The notes: generated by a model not told the origin, from the letters alone. A stretch of DNA of 64,000 nucleotides from Tolypothrix sp. PCC 7712 (GCF_025860405.1 NZ_CP063788.1:62001-126000); one strand, 5' to 3'; counted from the stretch's first letter, positions 10,352-19,240 are shown. A program made the numbers and translations.

Positions 10352-10512
10352 CGCTTGTGGAAAATTTTCCTTAAGCGTGTAATGTATACGAAAATATCTT
10401 GCCAAAACGTTTATCCAAAAAATTATTGATAACTGGCGCTGAAACTCAATCGTCAATATTTTTGGGTGTAAAGATTGTGAGCTAGGCTGGAAGTCTTGGA
10501 AAATCGAGGTTA

Positions 10513-10563
10513 ATGTCACCTTCCCAATGTGAAAGTCGTGGGTTCGAGTCCCATCAGTTGCTT
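10513..10563 (+). tRNA. 3' half of a tRNA (anticodon arm to acceptor), 5' half absent
   Basis: The sequence holds an anticodon-arm-like TCACC-TTCCCAA-TGTGA (one mismatch in the stem), then a clear T-arm (GTGGG-TTCGAGT-CCCAT) and an acceptor strand CAGTTGC. Read literally the anticodon would be CCC (Gly), but one substitution would make it CAC (Val), so I do not assign identity. No D-arm or 5' acceptor strand (GCAACTG) precedes it. Partial 3' tRNA copies are classical footprints of integrase-mediated insertion at tRNA genes, and a recombinase operon lies 0.7 kb away. Confidence 0.55.
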
Positions 10564-10618
10564 CTCTTATTTAGCTTTATTGAAGAGATTTGGGCTTGTT
10601 CTCATAGTAAAGCAATTC

Positions 10619-11059
10619 ATACATTCTTCCATGTATTCGCGCTATATTCAATCTGTACACCAAGCAATTGTCAAGTCAGGTGTGAAATTTATCCCGAATA
10701 ATTGGTCACACAAAATTTCAACCACCTTTAACCCGTAAAGGTAATCGAGGACGGGTTAAACGACGAGTTGGTAATAACTTGTTATTGCGTTTTCAAAATT
10801 ACAAACGGGATGTTTTACGGTTTCTCACAGAACCGGATGTTCCATTTACTAATAACCAAGCTGAACGTGACTTGCGAAGATGAAATGTAAGCAGAAAATT
10901 TCGGGTGGTTTTCGCTCATTCGATTTTGCGGTTTCATTCGCCAACATCCGTTCTTTTCTTTCCACTGCATCTAAGCGTGGTCTTAATCTCTTGGAAGTGA
11001 TTACTGACGCATTACAAGGCAATCTCTCTGTTTTCTTTTCTTCCAATCCCACTACCTAA
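10619..11059 (+). pseudogene. IS66-family transposase remnant (C-terminal part, frameshifted)
   Basis: In three successive frames the DNA encodes the end of an IS66 TnpC: a KRRVGNNLLLRFQ segment, then FTNNQAERDLRR (which carries the last catalytic Glu), then KQKISGGFRS leading to a C-terminal tail ending before the TAA at 11057. Internal stops and two frame changes show decay. The N-terminal two thirds and the TnpA/TnpB genes are missing, and I could not place inverted ends. Confidence 0.75.
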
Positions 11060-11107
11060 GCAGTTACGATTTGGTGGTTTTCTCCCTCATAGAGACGCAC
11101 TCGCGTT

Positions 11108-11141
11108 CAATTAGTGGCGGGTCTGAATCCCCCACTAATTG
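11108..11141 (-). terminator. Inverted repeat downstream of the recombinase operon
   Basis: A perfect 10-bp pair (CAATTAGTGG / CCACTAATTG) separated by 14 bases lies 87 bases beyond the last gene of the minus-strand operon 13389-11228. A terminator or processing hairpin is plausible, but no U-run is evident. Confidence 0.4.
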
Positions 11142-11227
11142 ATTCTGGCTTCTGGATTCTTCTTCAAATTCAGTTTGGTTTATAACGTCCACACAAGTAT
11201 TTTCGCTTGGCAAGCGTTCCGTTCGGT

Positions 11228-11893
11228 TTACTCTGCCATTACCCAAATATCCCATTTATTATAAAAATCTCCACGCTGTTCCAACGTAAAGCCACCGAGC
11301 AACAATCCCAACCATACTTCTACTAAAGGCATTTTCAAAGCACGTTGCAGCTGAGGAAGCGAAATTTCATCTTGAATATTTCCAAGGTAATAAGCGATCG
11401 CACTTTGCCACTTCTGGACATCTTCATCACCCGCCAGCTTGTGAACATCTTCTACAGTCCTGACTTCCTCCAACATTTCTAAAACTTTCTCTTTCTCCAC
11501 AGGTGCTACCACTGAATCACCTTGAGAACTAGTATTTGAAAACTGATGCGGGCCATGTGGTCTGAAAGTCTGCGGTATTGGAGATTCAATCAAATCATCC
11601 AAATCCAGTTGCATTGTCGTTCGCACCAACCCAGCAAAGATATCAGTGCTGACAATCGGCCCGTCTGGACTATTGCGCTCGCGCACATCTTGCAACAGCA
11701 TTACCGCACGAGATTTAAGAATATCTGCAATTTGATTAAACGCAACAGCAGCAGTTTCTAACTGTGCTTCCACAGATAAATCTTGGAGTTCTGTATCCAA
11801 ACAATCCCACACCGGAGCAAGTGAAGAGTTTGGTGGAGCAACTGATATCTCATCCAGCACATCCCAAATCGTTAATTGTCGATATGCAGTCAT
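11228..11893 (-). CDS. Hypothetical protein, third gene of recombinase operon
   Basis: A 221-residue acidic protein I do not recognise. It is soluble, with no signal peptide, membrane segment or cysteine cluster. The N-terminus (YRQLTIWDVLDEI) resembles leaders of several cyanobacterial plasmid and mobile-element proteins, but that gives no function. The C-terminal 90 residues look helical. It starts 2 bases after the preceding gene stops, so translation is probably coupled to the 154-residue protein and the recombinase. The context suggests an accessory factor for recombination or maintenance of a mobile unit. Confidence 0.6.
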   Translation of the reverse strand: MTAYRQLTIWDVLDEISVAPPNSSLAPVWDCLDTELQDLSVEAQLETAAVAFNQIADILKSRAVMLLQDVRERNSPDGPIVSTDIFAGLVRTTMQLDLDDLIESPIPQTFRPHGPHQFSNTSSQGDSVVAPVEKEKVLEMLEEVRTVEDVHKLAGDEDVQKWQSAIAYYLGNIQDEISLPQLQRALKMPLVEVWLGLLLGGFTLEQRGDFYNKWDIWVMAE

Positions 11894-11895
11894 CT

Positions 11896-12360
11896 TTACG
11901 ACTCCGGATGTAGCGGACAGGGGCGCACTGGACAGTGATCTGGACTAATCTCAAACATATCCTTATATTGATACAGCGAGACACCATATTCTTTGGCAAA
12001 AGCCTGCAACACCTTATCTGTATAAGCTCGTATCTTGCCAGCCGTTAGCCCAAAACAGTGAATTGATTCCAAGCGACAAATCGGTTGTTGCCCCAACCAC
12101 AGTTCAGCACCCAATGAATGTAATGGCTTATCTCCCGGTTCCTTGTATAAGTACAGCACAGCAAAATACGTTGCTGGTGGTTCGACCGCTATCGAATCAA
12201 TCCCCGAATTATCTTTAGTTCGGCTGCGGTAAAATGAGCGGCGATTATGGCAGACCTTTGGATTCCAGCATCCATCCCCTTGGGTTCCATGTAACACCTT
12301 TGCTTTAGCAGTTGGTAACTTGGCACATAACTGACATTTAGGATTTAACGGTTTGGGCAT
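11896..12360 (-). CDS. Hypothetical Cys/His-rich protein, second gene of recombinase operon
   Basis: A 154-residue basic protein, not a family I can name. N-terminal cysteines (KCQLC, then GCWNPKVCHNRRSFY) and C-terminal ones (DHCPVRPCPLH) could form a zinc-binding fold. The CHNRRSFYRSR segment is strongly basic, as in a nucleic-acid-binding protein. It sits 3 bases after the recombinase stop codon and 2 bases before the next gene, in a tight three-gene operon. A DNA-binding accessory factor for the recombinase is a reasonable inference, but nothing proves it. Confidence 0.6.
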   Translation of the reverse strand: MPKPLNPKCQLCAKLPTAKAKVLHGTQGDGCWNPKVCHNRRSFYRSRTKDNSGIDSIAVEPPATYFAVLYLYKEPGDKPLHSLGAELWLGQQPICRLESIHCFGLTAGKIRAYTDKVLQAFAKEYGVSLYQYKDMFEISPDHCPVRPCPLHPES

Positions 12361-12363
12361 CTC

Positions 12364-13389
12364 CTACTCCACTTCCTCTTCGCCGATAGCTCGATAGTAA
12401 GCAGAGATTGCGGCTTCTTGTTCACTACGAAGCGTATACCGTCGAAATGCTTTCTCGCTAGTATGTCCTGTGAGTTTCCGGGCATGAGTCGGGTCTACAC
12501 CTAGTAACAACAAATCAGTAGCATAAGTATGACGGAATTGATGAGGATGCAAGTCTTCAATGCTTGCTAATTCCCCAATTTTCTCCACAGCAAAGTAAAT
12601 ACCGTGATAAGAAAGGCGTTCTCCAAGATATGATGGATGGTGCGAAATCATCAGTGGACTGAGGCTAGTTAAAACTTCCCCCTGCGCCTCTCGCCATTGC
12701 AAATACTCTACCAGTACCTCTCTACTTTCTTTTCTTAAAGGTACCAAGCGAGGTTGGGCGGTCTTTGTGTCAGGTAAAAACAGCAACTTACCATCAAATG
12801 ACCCGACATTTAAATTCACCACTTCCCCAGCGCGGAGTCCATGACTGAGAATATGAACCAGTGCAGTATCCCGAACCTTTGTTTCGCCTAAATATTCCAA
12901 AGCTGACCACACTGATTCCATCTGTTCTGCTGTTAAACTTTGAGCAGGTGGCAGAGGTACTTTTTCCAACTTTACCCCCTGTGTGGGATTTGTAGTCATC
13001 ATCTCTGGGTAGGTGAGACTCAACCACTTGAAGAAACTCTTGATAGCTGCCAATCCAGCATTAATACTGCTTTTGGAAAGTGGTTTACCTGCGTCTGTAA
13101 ACACTTCTTCCATCAAATACTGTTTATACAGCCCTATGTGACGCGATCGCATCTCATGATAGTGCAACTGCGTCCATCCCAAAAACCTTTTGAGTTCGCG
13201 TTCATATAGCTTGCGGCTGTTGGGCGCAAGATTGTTACTGCGTAAAAATTCCAATACTTTCACCCACCTAATATCAGTTGGTGGGGTTTTTAAAGTAGTC
13301 CTTTTACTACCTCCTGCCTCTCTATTAACTCTGGCATCTTCAATCGGAATTAATTTAATCGGTGGTAAAGATTCTGCGCTCTCTATCAT
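12364..13389 (-). CDS. Tyrosine recombinase (XerC/D-type integrase)
   Basis: A 341-residue phage-integrase family protein with an N-terminal SAM-like core-binding domain (about 45-145) and a C-terminal catalytic domain. Catalytic residues are visible: Arg in SHGLRAGE, the HxxR box in HPHQFRHTY, His in LTGHTSE and the nucleophile Tyr in FRRYTLR. It should cut and rejoin DNA at specific sites. It is the first gene of a compact operon with two small unknown genes. The nearby partial tRNA at 10513 is a possible attachment-site remnant. XerC/D housekeeping function is unlikely given the extended 40-residue N-terminus and the mobile context. Confidence 0.9.
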   Translation of the reverse strand: MIESAESLPPIKLIPIEDARVNREAGGSKRTTLKTPPTDIRWVKVLEFLRSNNLAPNSRKLYERELKRFLGWTQLHYHEMRSRHIGLYKQYLMEEVFTDAGKPLSKSSINAGLAAIKSFFKWLSLTYPEMMTTNPTQGVKLEKVPLPPAQSLTAEQMESVWSALEYLGETKVRDTALVHILSHGLRAGEVVNLNVGSFDGKLLFLPDTKTAQPRLVPLRKESREVLVEYLQWREAQGEVLTSLSPLMISHHPSYLGERLSYHGIYFAVEKIGELASIEDLHPHQFRHTYATDLLLLGVDPTHARKLTGHTSEKAFRRYTLRSEQEAAISAYYRAIGEEEVE

Positions 13390-13554
13390 TTTTTATTCAA
13401 TTAATTAAAAGAATAGTGTTAGTTGTTAACTCTGAATAATGTTGTAACTTGACTGAAAATAATGCTCTCTATAAATTAGCTTTACTCAATGCTCTATTGC
13501 AACAACAATTAATTAAATCTCAATTTACTACTCAATCAAGTATGCAATCAATAC

Positions 13555-13968
13555 TTACGGATATTGTTGTTGGCTCATTAATACTTGCCTTTGCAGCACA
13601 CGATTGGGAATATTGAACTGAAGTAATTTTGCAGTAGCTTTTCCAATCTGAGTTCTTCCCTCAATTCTCGCTTTATCAAAATAGAAATGTTCATCCCAAG
13701 TTTGACGACGTGGGTTAAATAATGGGACAATTTCTCCTGTAGCTACATCGATAGTAGCGAAATCAGAACCTTTATGACGATTGCATGATAGGCATGAAAG
13801 CGCTAAATTTTCAGCCGCAGTTTCTCCTCCATGTTTCACAGCAATAATATGATCTACTTCATGAGTATAAATTGAATAATCCTGATGAATTAAACAATAT
13901 TCACAGCGTCCTGAAGCTCTACTTATGACCAGCTTCCTAAGTTCTGTAGAAATTGAATTAGATGTCAT
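13555..13968 (-). CDS. HNH endonuclease
   Basis: A 137-residue protein with a complete HNH motif: CEYC, then HEVDHIIAVKHGG, an Asn in ENLALSC, and CLSCNRHKG. These give the two CxxC zinc knuckles and the His/Asp-His metal site expected of a nicking or cleaving nuclease. It follows the 128-residue gene by 9 bases on the same strand, so the two form a probable operon controlled from the palindrome at 14358-14394. The pairing, small sizes and palindromic operator resemble toxin-antitoxin architecture. A homing or restriction-like role is also possible. Confidence 0.85.
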   Translation of the reverse strand: MTSNSISTELRKLVISRASGRCEYCLIHQDYSIYTHEVDHIIAVKHGGETAAENLALSCLSCNRHKGSDFATIDVATGEIVPLFNPRRQTWDEHFYFDKARIEGRTQIGKATAKLLQFNIPNRVLQRQVLMSQQQYP

Positions 13969-13977
13969 CTTATTTGA

Positions 13978-14364
13978 TTACTTTTCCCTAGCTCGCGCCT
14001 TGAGTAAAATCATCAGATGTTCTAATTGCTCGTAAACATCTAATTCTGCTATTTCTATTGGAGTGAGTGAACCAGAACGGTTCTTTTCTAATAATACTTG
14101 CAGCCGCATTTGTGCATGGGGCGAAACTTTAAACTCAACAATTTCTTCTGGCGTTGGACGCTTAATTAAGAAATCCAGCACTTCCAGATAAACTTTGGCA
14201 ATTTCTACAGTTCCTATATTAACTTTTGACTGCTCAGTTGTTTGTTTGGGATCGCTATCCAACAATCGCCAAAGCAATTCAGGTAAACGACTTTGCAAAG
14301 GTTCTAAACGCCTGACTAGTTCATCTGGTATTTCAATGGTGAGTTTTGCCACGCTGGAAACCAT
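13978..14364 (-). CDS. Small partner protein of the HNH endonuclease (antitoxin-like)
   Basis: A 128-residue protein I do not recognise as a named family. Its first 20 residues (AKLTIEIPDELVRRLEPL) resemble the beta strand and first helix of a ribbon-helix-helix DNA-binding domain. The rest is helical and acidic. The start codon lies inside a perfect 15-bp inverted repeat, and the HNH gene begins 9 bases after its stop. An autoregulating DNA-binding antitoxin-like protein preceding a nuclease is the simplest reading. It is inferred, not shown. Confidence 0.6.
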   Translation of the reverse strand: MVSSVAKLTIEIPDELVRRLEPLQSRLPELLWRLLDSDPKQTTEQSKVNIGTVEIAKVYLEVLDFLIKRPTPEEIVEFKVSPHAQMRLQVLLEKNRSGSLTPIEIAELDVYEQLEHLMILLKARAREK

Positions 14365-14394
14365 AATGTGAGATGTTTGCTCACATTATGGTTT
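14358..14394. promoter_or_regulatory. Perfect 15-bp palindrome over the start codon of the HNH-partner gene
   Basis: AAACCATAATGTGAG (14358-14372) and its exact reverse complement (14380-14394) are separated by 7 bases. The start codon of the 128-residue protein (14362-14364 on the minus strand) lies in one arm. It could be a dimeric-repressor operator or an RNA hairpin sequestering the start. The AACCATAA core resembles the nearby transposon-end repeats at 14499 and 14520. Confidence 0.7.
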
Positions 14395-14490
14395 AGATTA
14401 CGTTGTAATACAAGACTACAACACAAAATAAGTAACTCTTATCTTTTGTACGACAAAAACTCCGATTAATACTTGATTTTTTTGATGTAT

Positions 14491-14559
14491 GTGACTGTAA
14501 CCATAAGTTTTGTGACTGTAACCATAAGTTTGCCGGAGCGGCAGGTTTATGGTTTCAAA
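14491..14559 (+). repeat. Left end of the Tn7-like element: tandem terminal repeats and a TnsB-site-like repeat
   Basis: A 21-base unit beginning GTGACTGTAACCATAAGTTT is present at 14491 and again from 14512. The second copy continues into the true end motif with GCCG. A further repeat in opposite orientation (CGGCAGGTTTATGGTTTCAA) is at 14539-14558. Repeats like these at Tn7-type ends are transposase binding sites. Confidence 0.7.
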
Positions 14560-14584
14560 CCCCGGAGCAGGTAAGGATGGAAAA

Positions 14585-15406
14585 TTAGTTCTCATTTATG
14601 GGTGGCAGGAAATCAGAGGGCGTATTGGCAGCCAAATCATCGACATCATCAAACCACATACACTGCCAGACAAGCTTGTTGCTTTGATGAGAGTGCATAG
14701 GAGTAATCAAAAGCTGTCGCCAAAAATCAACGCTGTGAGTTTGTTCATTGGCTAGTTGGTTGAGTTTCTGGCTACCTAACCACAGATGACAGATTGAGCA
14801 ATACCCTGGACGAGAATACCTGGATAATGGTGGAAATTTTTCGTGACAGTGAGGGCATTCCTCAATCAAGGGCTGATGGTCATGCTCAGGGCATTCCTCA
14901 ATTGTGTTAACTAACCATAACAGTGGATTGTAGATGACTCGATTGTTGACAAACCAGTGGTCATAACATACGGGACACCAAGCTTGATGCAAACGCAAAA
15001 TGCTAAACTCGAAAAAAATGCTGGCCCATTTTAATGGCCATAAACAAGATAAATCTTGACGCCAGGTCAATTCTTTTAGAGCTTGAATTAGAGTGGTAGC
15101 AATGTCAATTCTTTTTTCGTTGGTAGAGGTGAAAAAATCTTGATCTCTAAATAAATGATTAATGATGTTTATAGAACTAACACTGCTTCTTTTATGCCTC
15201 ATCAATGGAATAACTTTTGATAAAACTAGTTCTCCGGTAGTTATCGTGTGACAGTCGGCAAGGCGAGCAATATATCCACTCAAGCTTTCGACATAGAGCG
15301 TACCGACACCGATTGGTTCGAGTGGGAATAATTGAGAGCGTTCTGGAATTGTTGGTTTTTCTAGAGCCCAAAACTCATCTTCGGTATAATAATTAACTGA
15401 CATCAA
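14585..15406 (-). CDS. tniQ: TniQ family target-selection protein
   Basis: A 273-residue TniQ/TnsD-type protein. The N-terminal signature PLEPIGVGTLYVESLSGYI and the zinc motifs (CPVCYDHW, then EECPEHDHQ, ECPHCHEKF and CSICHLW) are typical. It is short compared with TnsD proteins of 450-550 residues, lacking an extended C-terminal DNA-reading region, like the compact TniQ of CRISPR-associated or Tn5053-like systems. No Cas genes are present. It overlaps tnsC by 14 bases and ends about 50 bases from the transposon end, so nothing is missing through truncation by flanking DNA. Role: recruits TnsC to target DNA. Confidence 0.85.
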   Translation of the reverse strand: MMSVNYYTEDEFWALEKPTIPERSQLFPLEPIGVGTLYVESLSGYIARLADCHTITTGELVLSKVIPLMRHKRSSVSSINIINHLFRDQDFFTSTNEKRIDIATTLIQALKELTWRQDLSCLWPLKWASIFFEFSILRLHQAWCPVCYDHWFVNNRVIYNPLLWLVNTIEECPEHDHQPLIEECPHCHEKFPPLSRYSRPGYCSICHLWLGSQKLNQLANEQTHSVDFWRQLLITPMHSHQSNKLVWQCMWFDDVDDLAANTPSDFLPPINEN

Positions 15407-16520
15407 GATTAATTCCTACGGTATCTCTTTTAGCCTGACGTTTTCCCACACGACCTTTCGCTTGAGATGGTTGCTTCACATCTTCATTGGTCAAACTAAG
15501 TGCTACGGGAGCAACATCGTTGCGCCATCGCTTCTCTCCAGCTTGTGCTTCCTGTTCTATTTGCTGCCGCCGTGCTTTTGAGTATTCATTTTGTTGAATA
15601 TACTTTATGTTGAGGGTTGTTGCATTCTCTGCCAAAGCATTTCGTAAAGCTTTTGTTAACCAAGTTTTAAGAAGACCAACACTACCAGATGAATAATCCA
15701 ACAGATATTCATATTGTTCTACCAAGCAGGGCTCTTCAAGCAAAGGTAAATGCGCCTGAAATGTTCTGATAATCCGCATAAACTCAGCTATATCTTCTTT
15801 GTTATCTGTTGAGTAACGAGGTAAATGTATATCATCGCTGCGTCGGCTAACTTGACCACTGAGGTGACAACAGTTAAGTAAATCATAAGTACCAAATAAA
15901 ATATGTACAACACCAGTGATGTTGGCAAGAGATTTTATCCAATTCATCTGATGTAACATTTGCTTTCCCCCAGCAACCATCAGCAAATGTTGGGCTTCGT
16001 CTATCATCAATGCTGTTAATTTATGGTGCCGCATAGATTTTTCTAAAGCACGACGCACCGTATCGGAACTTTTAGAAGCAAAGTATGTAGTAGAAAGAAA
16101 CCCTGAATAATTTTGATAATTTAATGAACTATTTGTAGCAATTGAATCAAAAGAAATTTTTTCTAAACATTCTAAAACGCGGAGGTAGTAATCTTTATAA
16201 TTAAATTTTCCTCCTTCATTAGCAATTGCCTCAATACCTGCAACTGGAATTTGATAAATATGATTTTTCATAGATGCTAATGCACCTTCCATCAACAGTT
16301 TTTCAGCCCTTAGTCGTAAAGTGGTCTTACCTACTCCTGCTGGGCCAACAACAAAGAAAACACAAATATCTGTTGGTTGTTGAAGGTTGAGCAATAAAGT
16401 CTCTAAAGCTTGTTTTAATCGTAAGTGTCCAATTGTAATTCCTTGAAAATAGTTCAACCGTTCGGTTAATGATTGTTTCAGGAGTTCTTGTGGAAATGGA
16501 CGGTTATGTTTTACTGCCAT
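15393..16520 (-). CDS. tnsC: TnsC-like AAA+ ATPase of the compact Tn7-like element
   Basis: A 375-residue AAA+ protein with Walker A GPAGVGKTT at residues 59-67 and Walker B LMIDEAQHLL near 170-178. It belongs to the TniB/TnsC group, which polymerises on DNA and connects the target selector to the transposase. The C-terminal tail ends in a basic motif (KRDTVG) that recurs in the TnsC encoded at 53314-54780, a likely contact point for TnsAB. It overlaps tnsAB by 10 bases and tniQ by 14 bases, so the three genes form a tightly coupled operon. Confidence 0.9.
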   Translation of the reverse strand: MAVKHNRPFPQELLKQSLTERLNYFQGITIGHLRLKQALETLLLNLQQPTDICVFFVVGPAGVGKTTLRLRAEKLLMEGALASMKNHIYQIPVAGIEAIANEGGKFNYKDYYLRVLECLEKISFDSIATNSSLNYQNYSGFLSTTYFASKSSDTVRRALEKSMRHHKLTALMIDEAQHLLMVAGGKQMLHQMNWIKSLANITGVVHILFGTYDLLNCCHLSGQVSRRSDDIHLPRYSTDNKEDIAEFMRIIRTFQAHLPLLEEPCLVEQYEYLLDYSSGSVGLLKTWLTKALRNALAENATTLNIKYIQQNEYSKARRQQIEQEAQAGEKRWRNDVAPVALSLTNEDVKQPSQAKGRVGKRQAKRDTVGINLDVS

Positions 16521-19240
16521 AACTCCTCTTGAGAGTAAGCTTGAATTTTTCCTAATTCTATTGCTGAAGTATTTAATTGATGTGTTTGTGATACTTCTTC
16601 TGTACTAATAGCTTCATCACTATCAACTGGACACTGAGTAAGAGTAGAGGATGTTTGTTTCCTACCATTTTTATATATTAAGTCTCGCAAATCAGTTGCA
16701 GCTAAATCATGAAGTCTTTGTGTCTGTAAAACTTCTTGAGCTTCTGCTGATTCTAAATACTGTGCAAGTTCTTTAGCTCTAATTGCTATTTTTTGATTAT
16801 ACTGATTTTTTTGCTGTCGTAATTCAATACTTATCAGTCGAATTTCTTTTTCAGAATGACCTTGTAAGGATGAATAATATTCAGATATACAGCGTACCCA
16901 ATTACCTTTGACATACGCATAAGCAGTTCCTACATCAAATGGATCATATCTAACTTGTACTTGAGTACTTTCAACTTCAGGGTTAAGAAATGAATCATCA
17001 ATTGACCAATAATAGATATAATTAATTTTTATCCCGAGTCTTGGTATTACTTTTGCACTTCCCTTTGCAGTTGAGGGCAAAGTAAAAATTTTAAAGTTTT
17101 CATCATCTAAAATTTTTTGTCCATAGCGCATCCCACTCTGATTCACACCTTTTGTAAATGCAGCATTGGGAGACATTCCCAGTGCCGGATGCTCTCTACT
17201 GTCATAAATTACATAAGCATATTTACAAAAATATTCATATAATTCTGGCAATGTCCAGACAGCTTGTACTTTTGGGTTATTTGTTTTATTTACCAAGCGT
17301 ACTTGTTTAGTAATTTGAGTATTGCCTTTAAGGTTGTAAAAAAATTCTGTGTTACTTGTGCCGAAAAATCTTTCAATGAGTGAACCAAATCTAGGACTAG
17401 CAGATGGTCTTTGTTTTTTTGTGCAACTAAAGGCAGCTAGAAGTGTTTCAAAGTAAATACTGCCAAACTCTACACCATTATCCATTACTAATGTTTCTGG
17501 AAAGCGGCCAAATCTCTGCACACAAATTCGCAATACCATCATGCAGGAACGATACGATGGCGGGTCAAATGTTAAATAGATTGCGAAAATACGACGTGAG
17601 AAAGCATCAATGAGAATAGTTGCCCAAGGTCGGCCTAAAGGGCGCCCAGTGCGCGAACAAACTAACTCGATATCTAATTCTGTATGATCAATGTGGCAGA
17701 TTTCAAATGGCCGACTCCCGTGAATAGGGGTGGAGAGCGTTAATTCGTGATAAAAAGGACTCTTTTGGTAAGCGGCTCTTGACCCTTGCCTATGGCGAGT
17801 TTGTCCTACTTTCTCTCGTTGATTAATGCGTTTACAGAAAGTGATCCGGCTAGGGCAAGGGTCTGTTTTTCCAGCTTTTTCCCATTCTCTAACCAGAATA
17901 CCGTAAGTTGCTAGTTTTCCTCGCTGTTTGAGGTTCTCATAGTGCTGTTCAATAATTTGGTCAATAAACTCCCAAGTATCGGGTGAAAAGCGATCTACCC
18001 TGTTCCCTTTCTTGCCACGATTGGGTAGTAAGCCAATATAGCCCCAGCCATAATTATTCAGAGCCTGATGATATTTGGATTTCCAGCTACGAACTGTCCG
18101 CTCAGGTACAGAACTATTAATTGGCGGACTGCCATGTAAATATGGTTCAATAACTTTATAGCGGTAATTAGCTACTGCTAAATCCTCAGAACTAGCGCAT
18201 TTGATCTGTTCCCAAATGTCTGTTGTTTTTGCAGATAATGGTTGAATATGAATGATTTCTTTTTGTGCAATTAGTGCATCAAAGTTTGCATGAGTTAACC
18301 CAATCAGTTCATTTTCGCTTTGAAGCGCAATCTTTGTGTCTCCGATTTGAATTACACACCAACTTTTACCATCCCAAACCAGCGTTGAACCAATTGCCAC
18401 ATCAATTCGTTGTCCACTGGCGATACGAGCAGAAGTCTTTTGAGCAATGATTAGATCATAAGTTGATGCCATTTCTTGGCTACTGAAAAGATGAACTTTT
18501 TCTGGCTCATTCAAAGCTACTGCTTTCAGGTCTACATATATTTGCTTTGTTCCAATCAAGGCATAGATATCATCTGCCCAATCGGTATTTGTTGATTCTA
18601 GTAGTTCTTTGAGGGTTACTCCAGGATTGGCATTAATACACTCAACAACTGTTTTTCTTACCTCTTTTTTAACTGTATTTTCTTGGTTGAAATAACCTTG
18701 AAGAAACTGATAGTTCTGGTAAGCAATCCAGTTGATTTCAAGATCTGTACGTAAATAATAGTACAGTCCCATTGCTTGAACTTTCATTTCTGCTGGTGGC
18801 GCGTGCCAACGACCTTCTTCGCTTTGCTGATAGCGTGTAGGTTGTTTTCTGGCTAGTATTTTGAGCCGCTCACTAGCTTTCCATTCTTCAAATCCCGCAC
18901 TATTACGCCTCATTACCCAAAAATCCGGAGTATGAGATGTCACCACACAACGTCCGCTCAGGGAATGAAAAGATAAACTTAGACGAATTGGCTGGTCATA
19001 GTACTCTAATACATCTTCATCATTTTCGTACTCTACGATCGCCGGCAGTTCTACTTTATGAGATTCAAACTGAATCGTTTTCCCCATTTTGCGACTTGGA
19101 TAACTGCCGCAAACATTTTTCGCTCCGCCACCTACCTTCCTCACAGGTTCTGAATTCCGGATTTTTTGCACTAGCTCTTTTGTCGTCTCTGGTAAACAAA
19201 GGCGGCGACACCAGTCTTCAAACTCTCGGTCGCTGAGCAT
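16511..19240 (-). CDS. tnsAB: TnsA-TnsB fusion transposase
   Basis: A 909-residue fusion. Residues 1-200 are a TnsA-type restriction-endonuclease-fold nuclease: Asp106 in HTPDFWV and Glu119-Trp-Lys121 in FEEWKAS match the D...QxK pattern of TnsA, with an upstream Glu in FESHKVE. The TnsB part has the DDE residues at about Asp517 (CHIDHTELD), Asp586 (LVMDNGVEF) and Glu622 (SLIERFFGT), followed by a Mu-transposase-type C-terminal domain. Together these would cut both strands at each transposon end. The gene sits just inside the right end, and the end repeats at 19258-19408 probably also cover its promoter. Confidence 0.92.
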   Translation of the reverse strand: MLSDREFEDWCRRLCLPETTKELVQKIRNSEPVRKVGGGAKNVCGSYPSRKMGKTIQFESHKVELPAIVEYENDEDVLEYYDQPIRLSLSFHSLSGRCVVTSHTPDFWVMRRNSAGFEEWKASERLKILARKQPTRYQQSEEGRWHAPPAEMKVQAMGLYYYLRTDLEINWIAYQNYQFLQGYFNQENTVKKEVRKTVVECINANPGVTLKELLESTNTDWADDIYALIGTKQIYVDLKAVALNEPEKVHLFSSQEMASTYDLIIAQKTSARIASGQRIDVAIGSTLVWDGKSWCVIQIGDTKIALQSENELIGLTHANFDALIAQKEIIHIQPLSAKTTDIWEQIKCASSEDLAVANYRYKVIEPYLHGSPPINSSVPERTVRSWKSKYHQALNNYGWGYIGLLPNRGKKGNRVDRFSPDTWEFIDQIIEQHYENLKQRGKLATYGILVREWEKAGKTDPCPSRITFCKRINQREKVGQTRHRQGSRAAYQKSPFYHELTLSTPIHGSRPFEICHIDHTELDIELVCSRTGRPLGRPWATILIDAFSRRIFAIYLTFDPPSYRSCMMVLRICVQRFGRFPETLVMDNGVEFGSIYFETLLAAFSCTKKQRPSASPRFGSLIERFFGTSNTEFFYNLKGNTQITKQVRLVNKTNNPKVQAVWTLPELYEYFCKYAYVIYDSREHPALGMSPNAAFTKGVNQSGMRYGQKILDDENFKIFTLPSTAKGSAKVIPRLGIKINYIYYWSIDDSFLNPEVESTQVQVRYDPFDVGTAYAYVKGNWVRCISEYYSSLQGHSEKEIRLISIELRQQKNQYNQKIAIRAKELAQYLESAEAQEVLQTQRLHDLAATDLRDLIYKNGRKQTSSTLTQCPVDSDEAISTEEVSQTHQLNTSAIELGKIQAYSQEELWQ

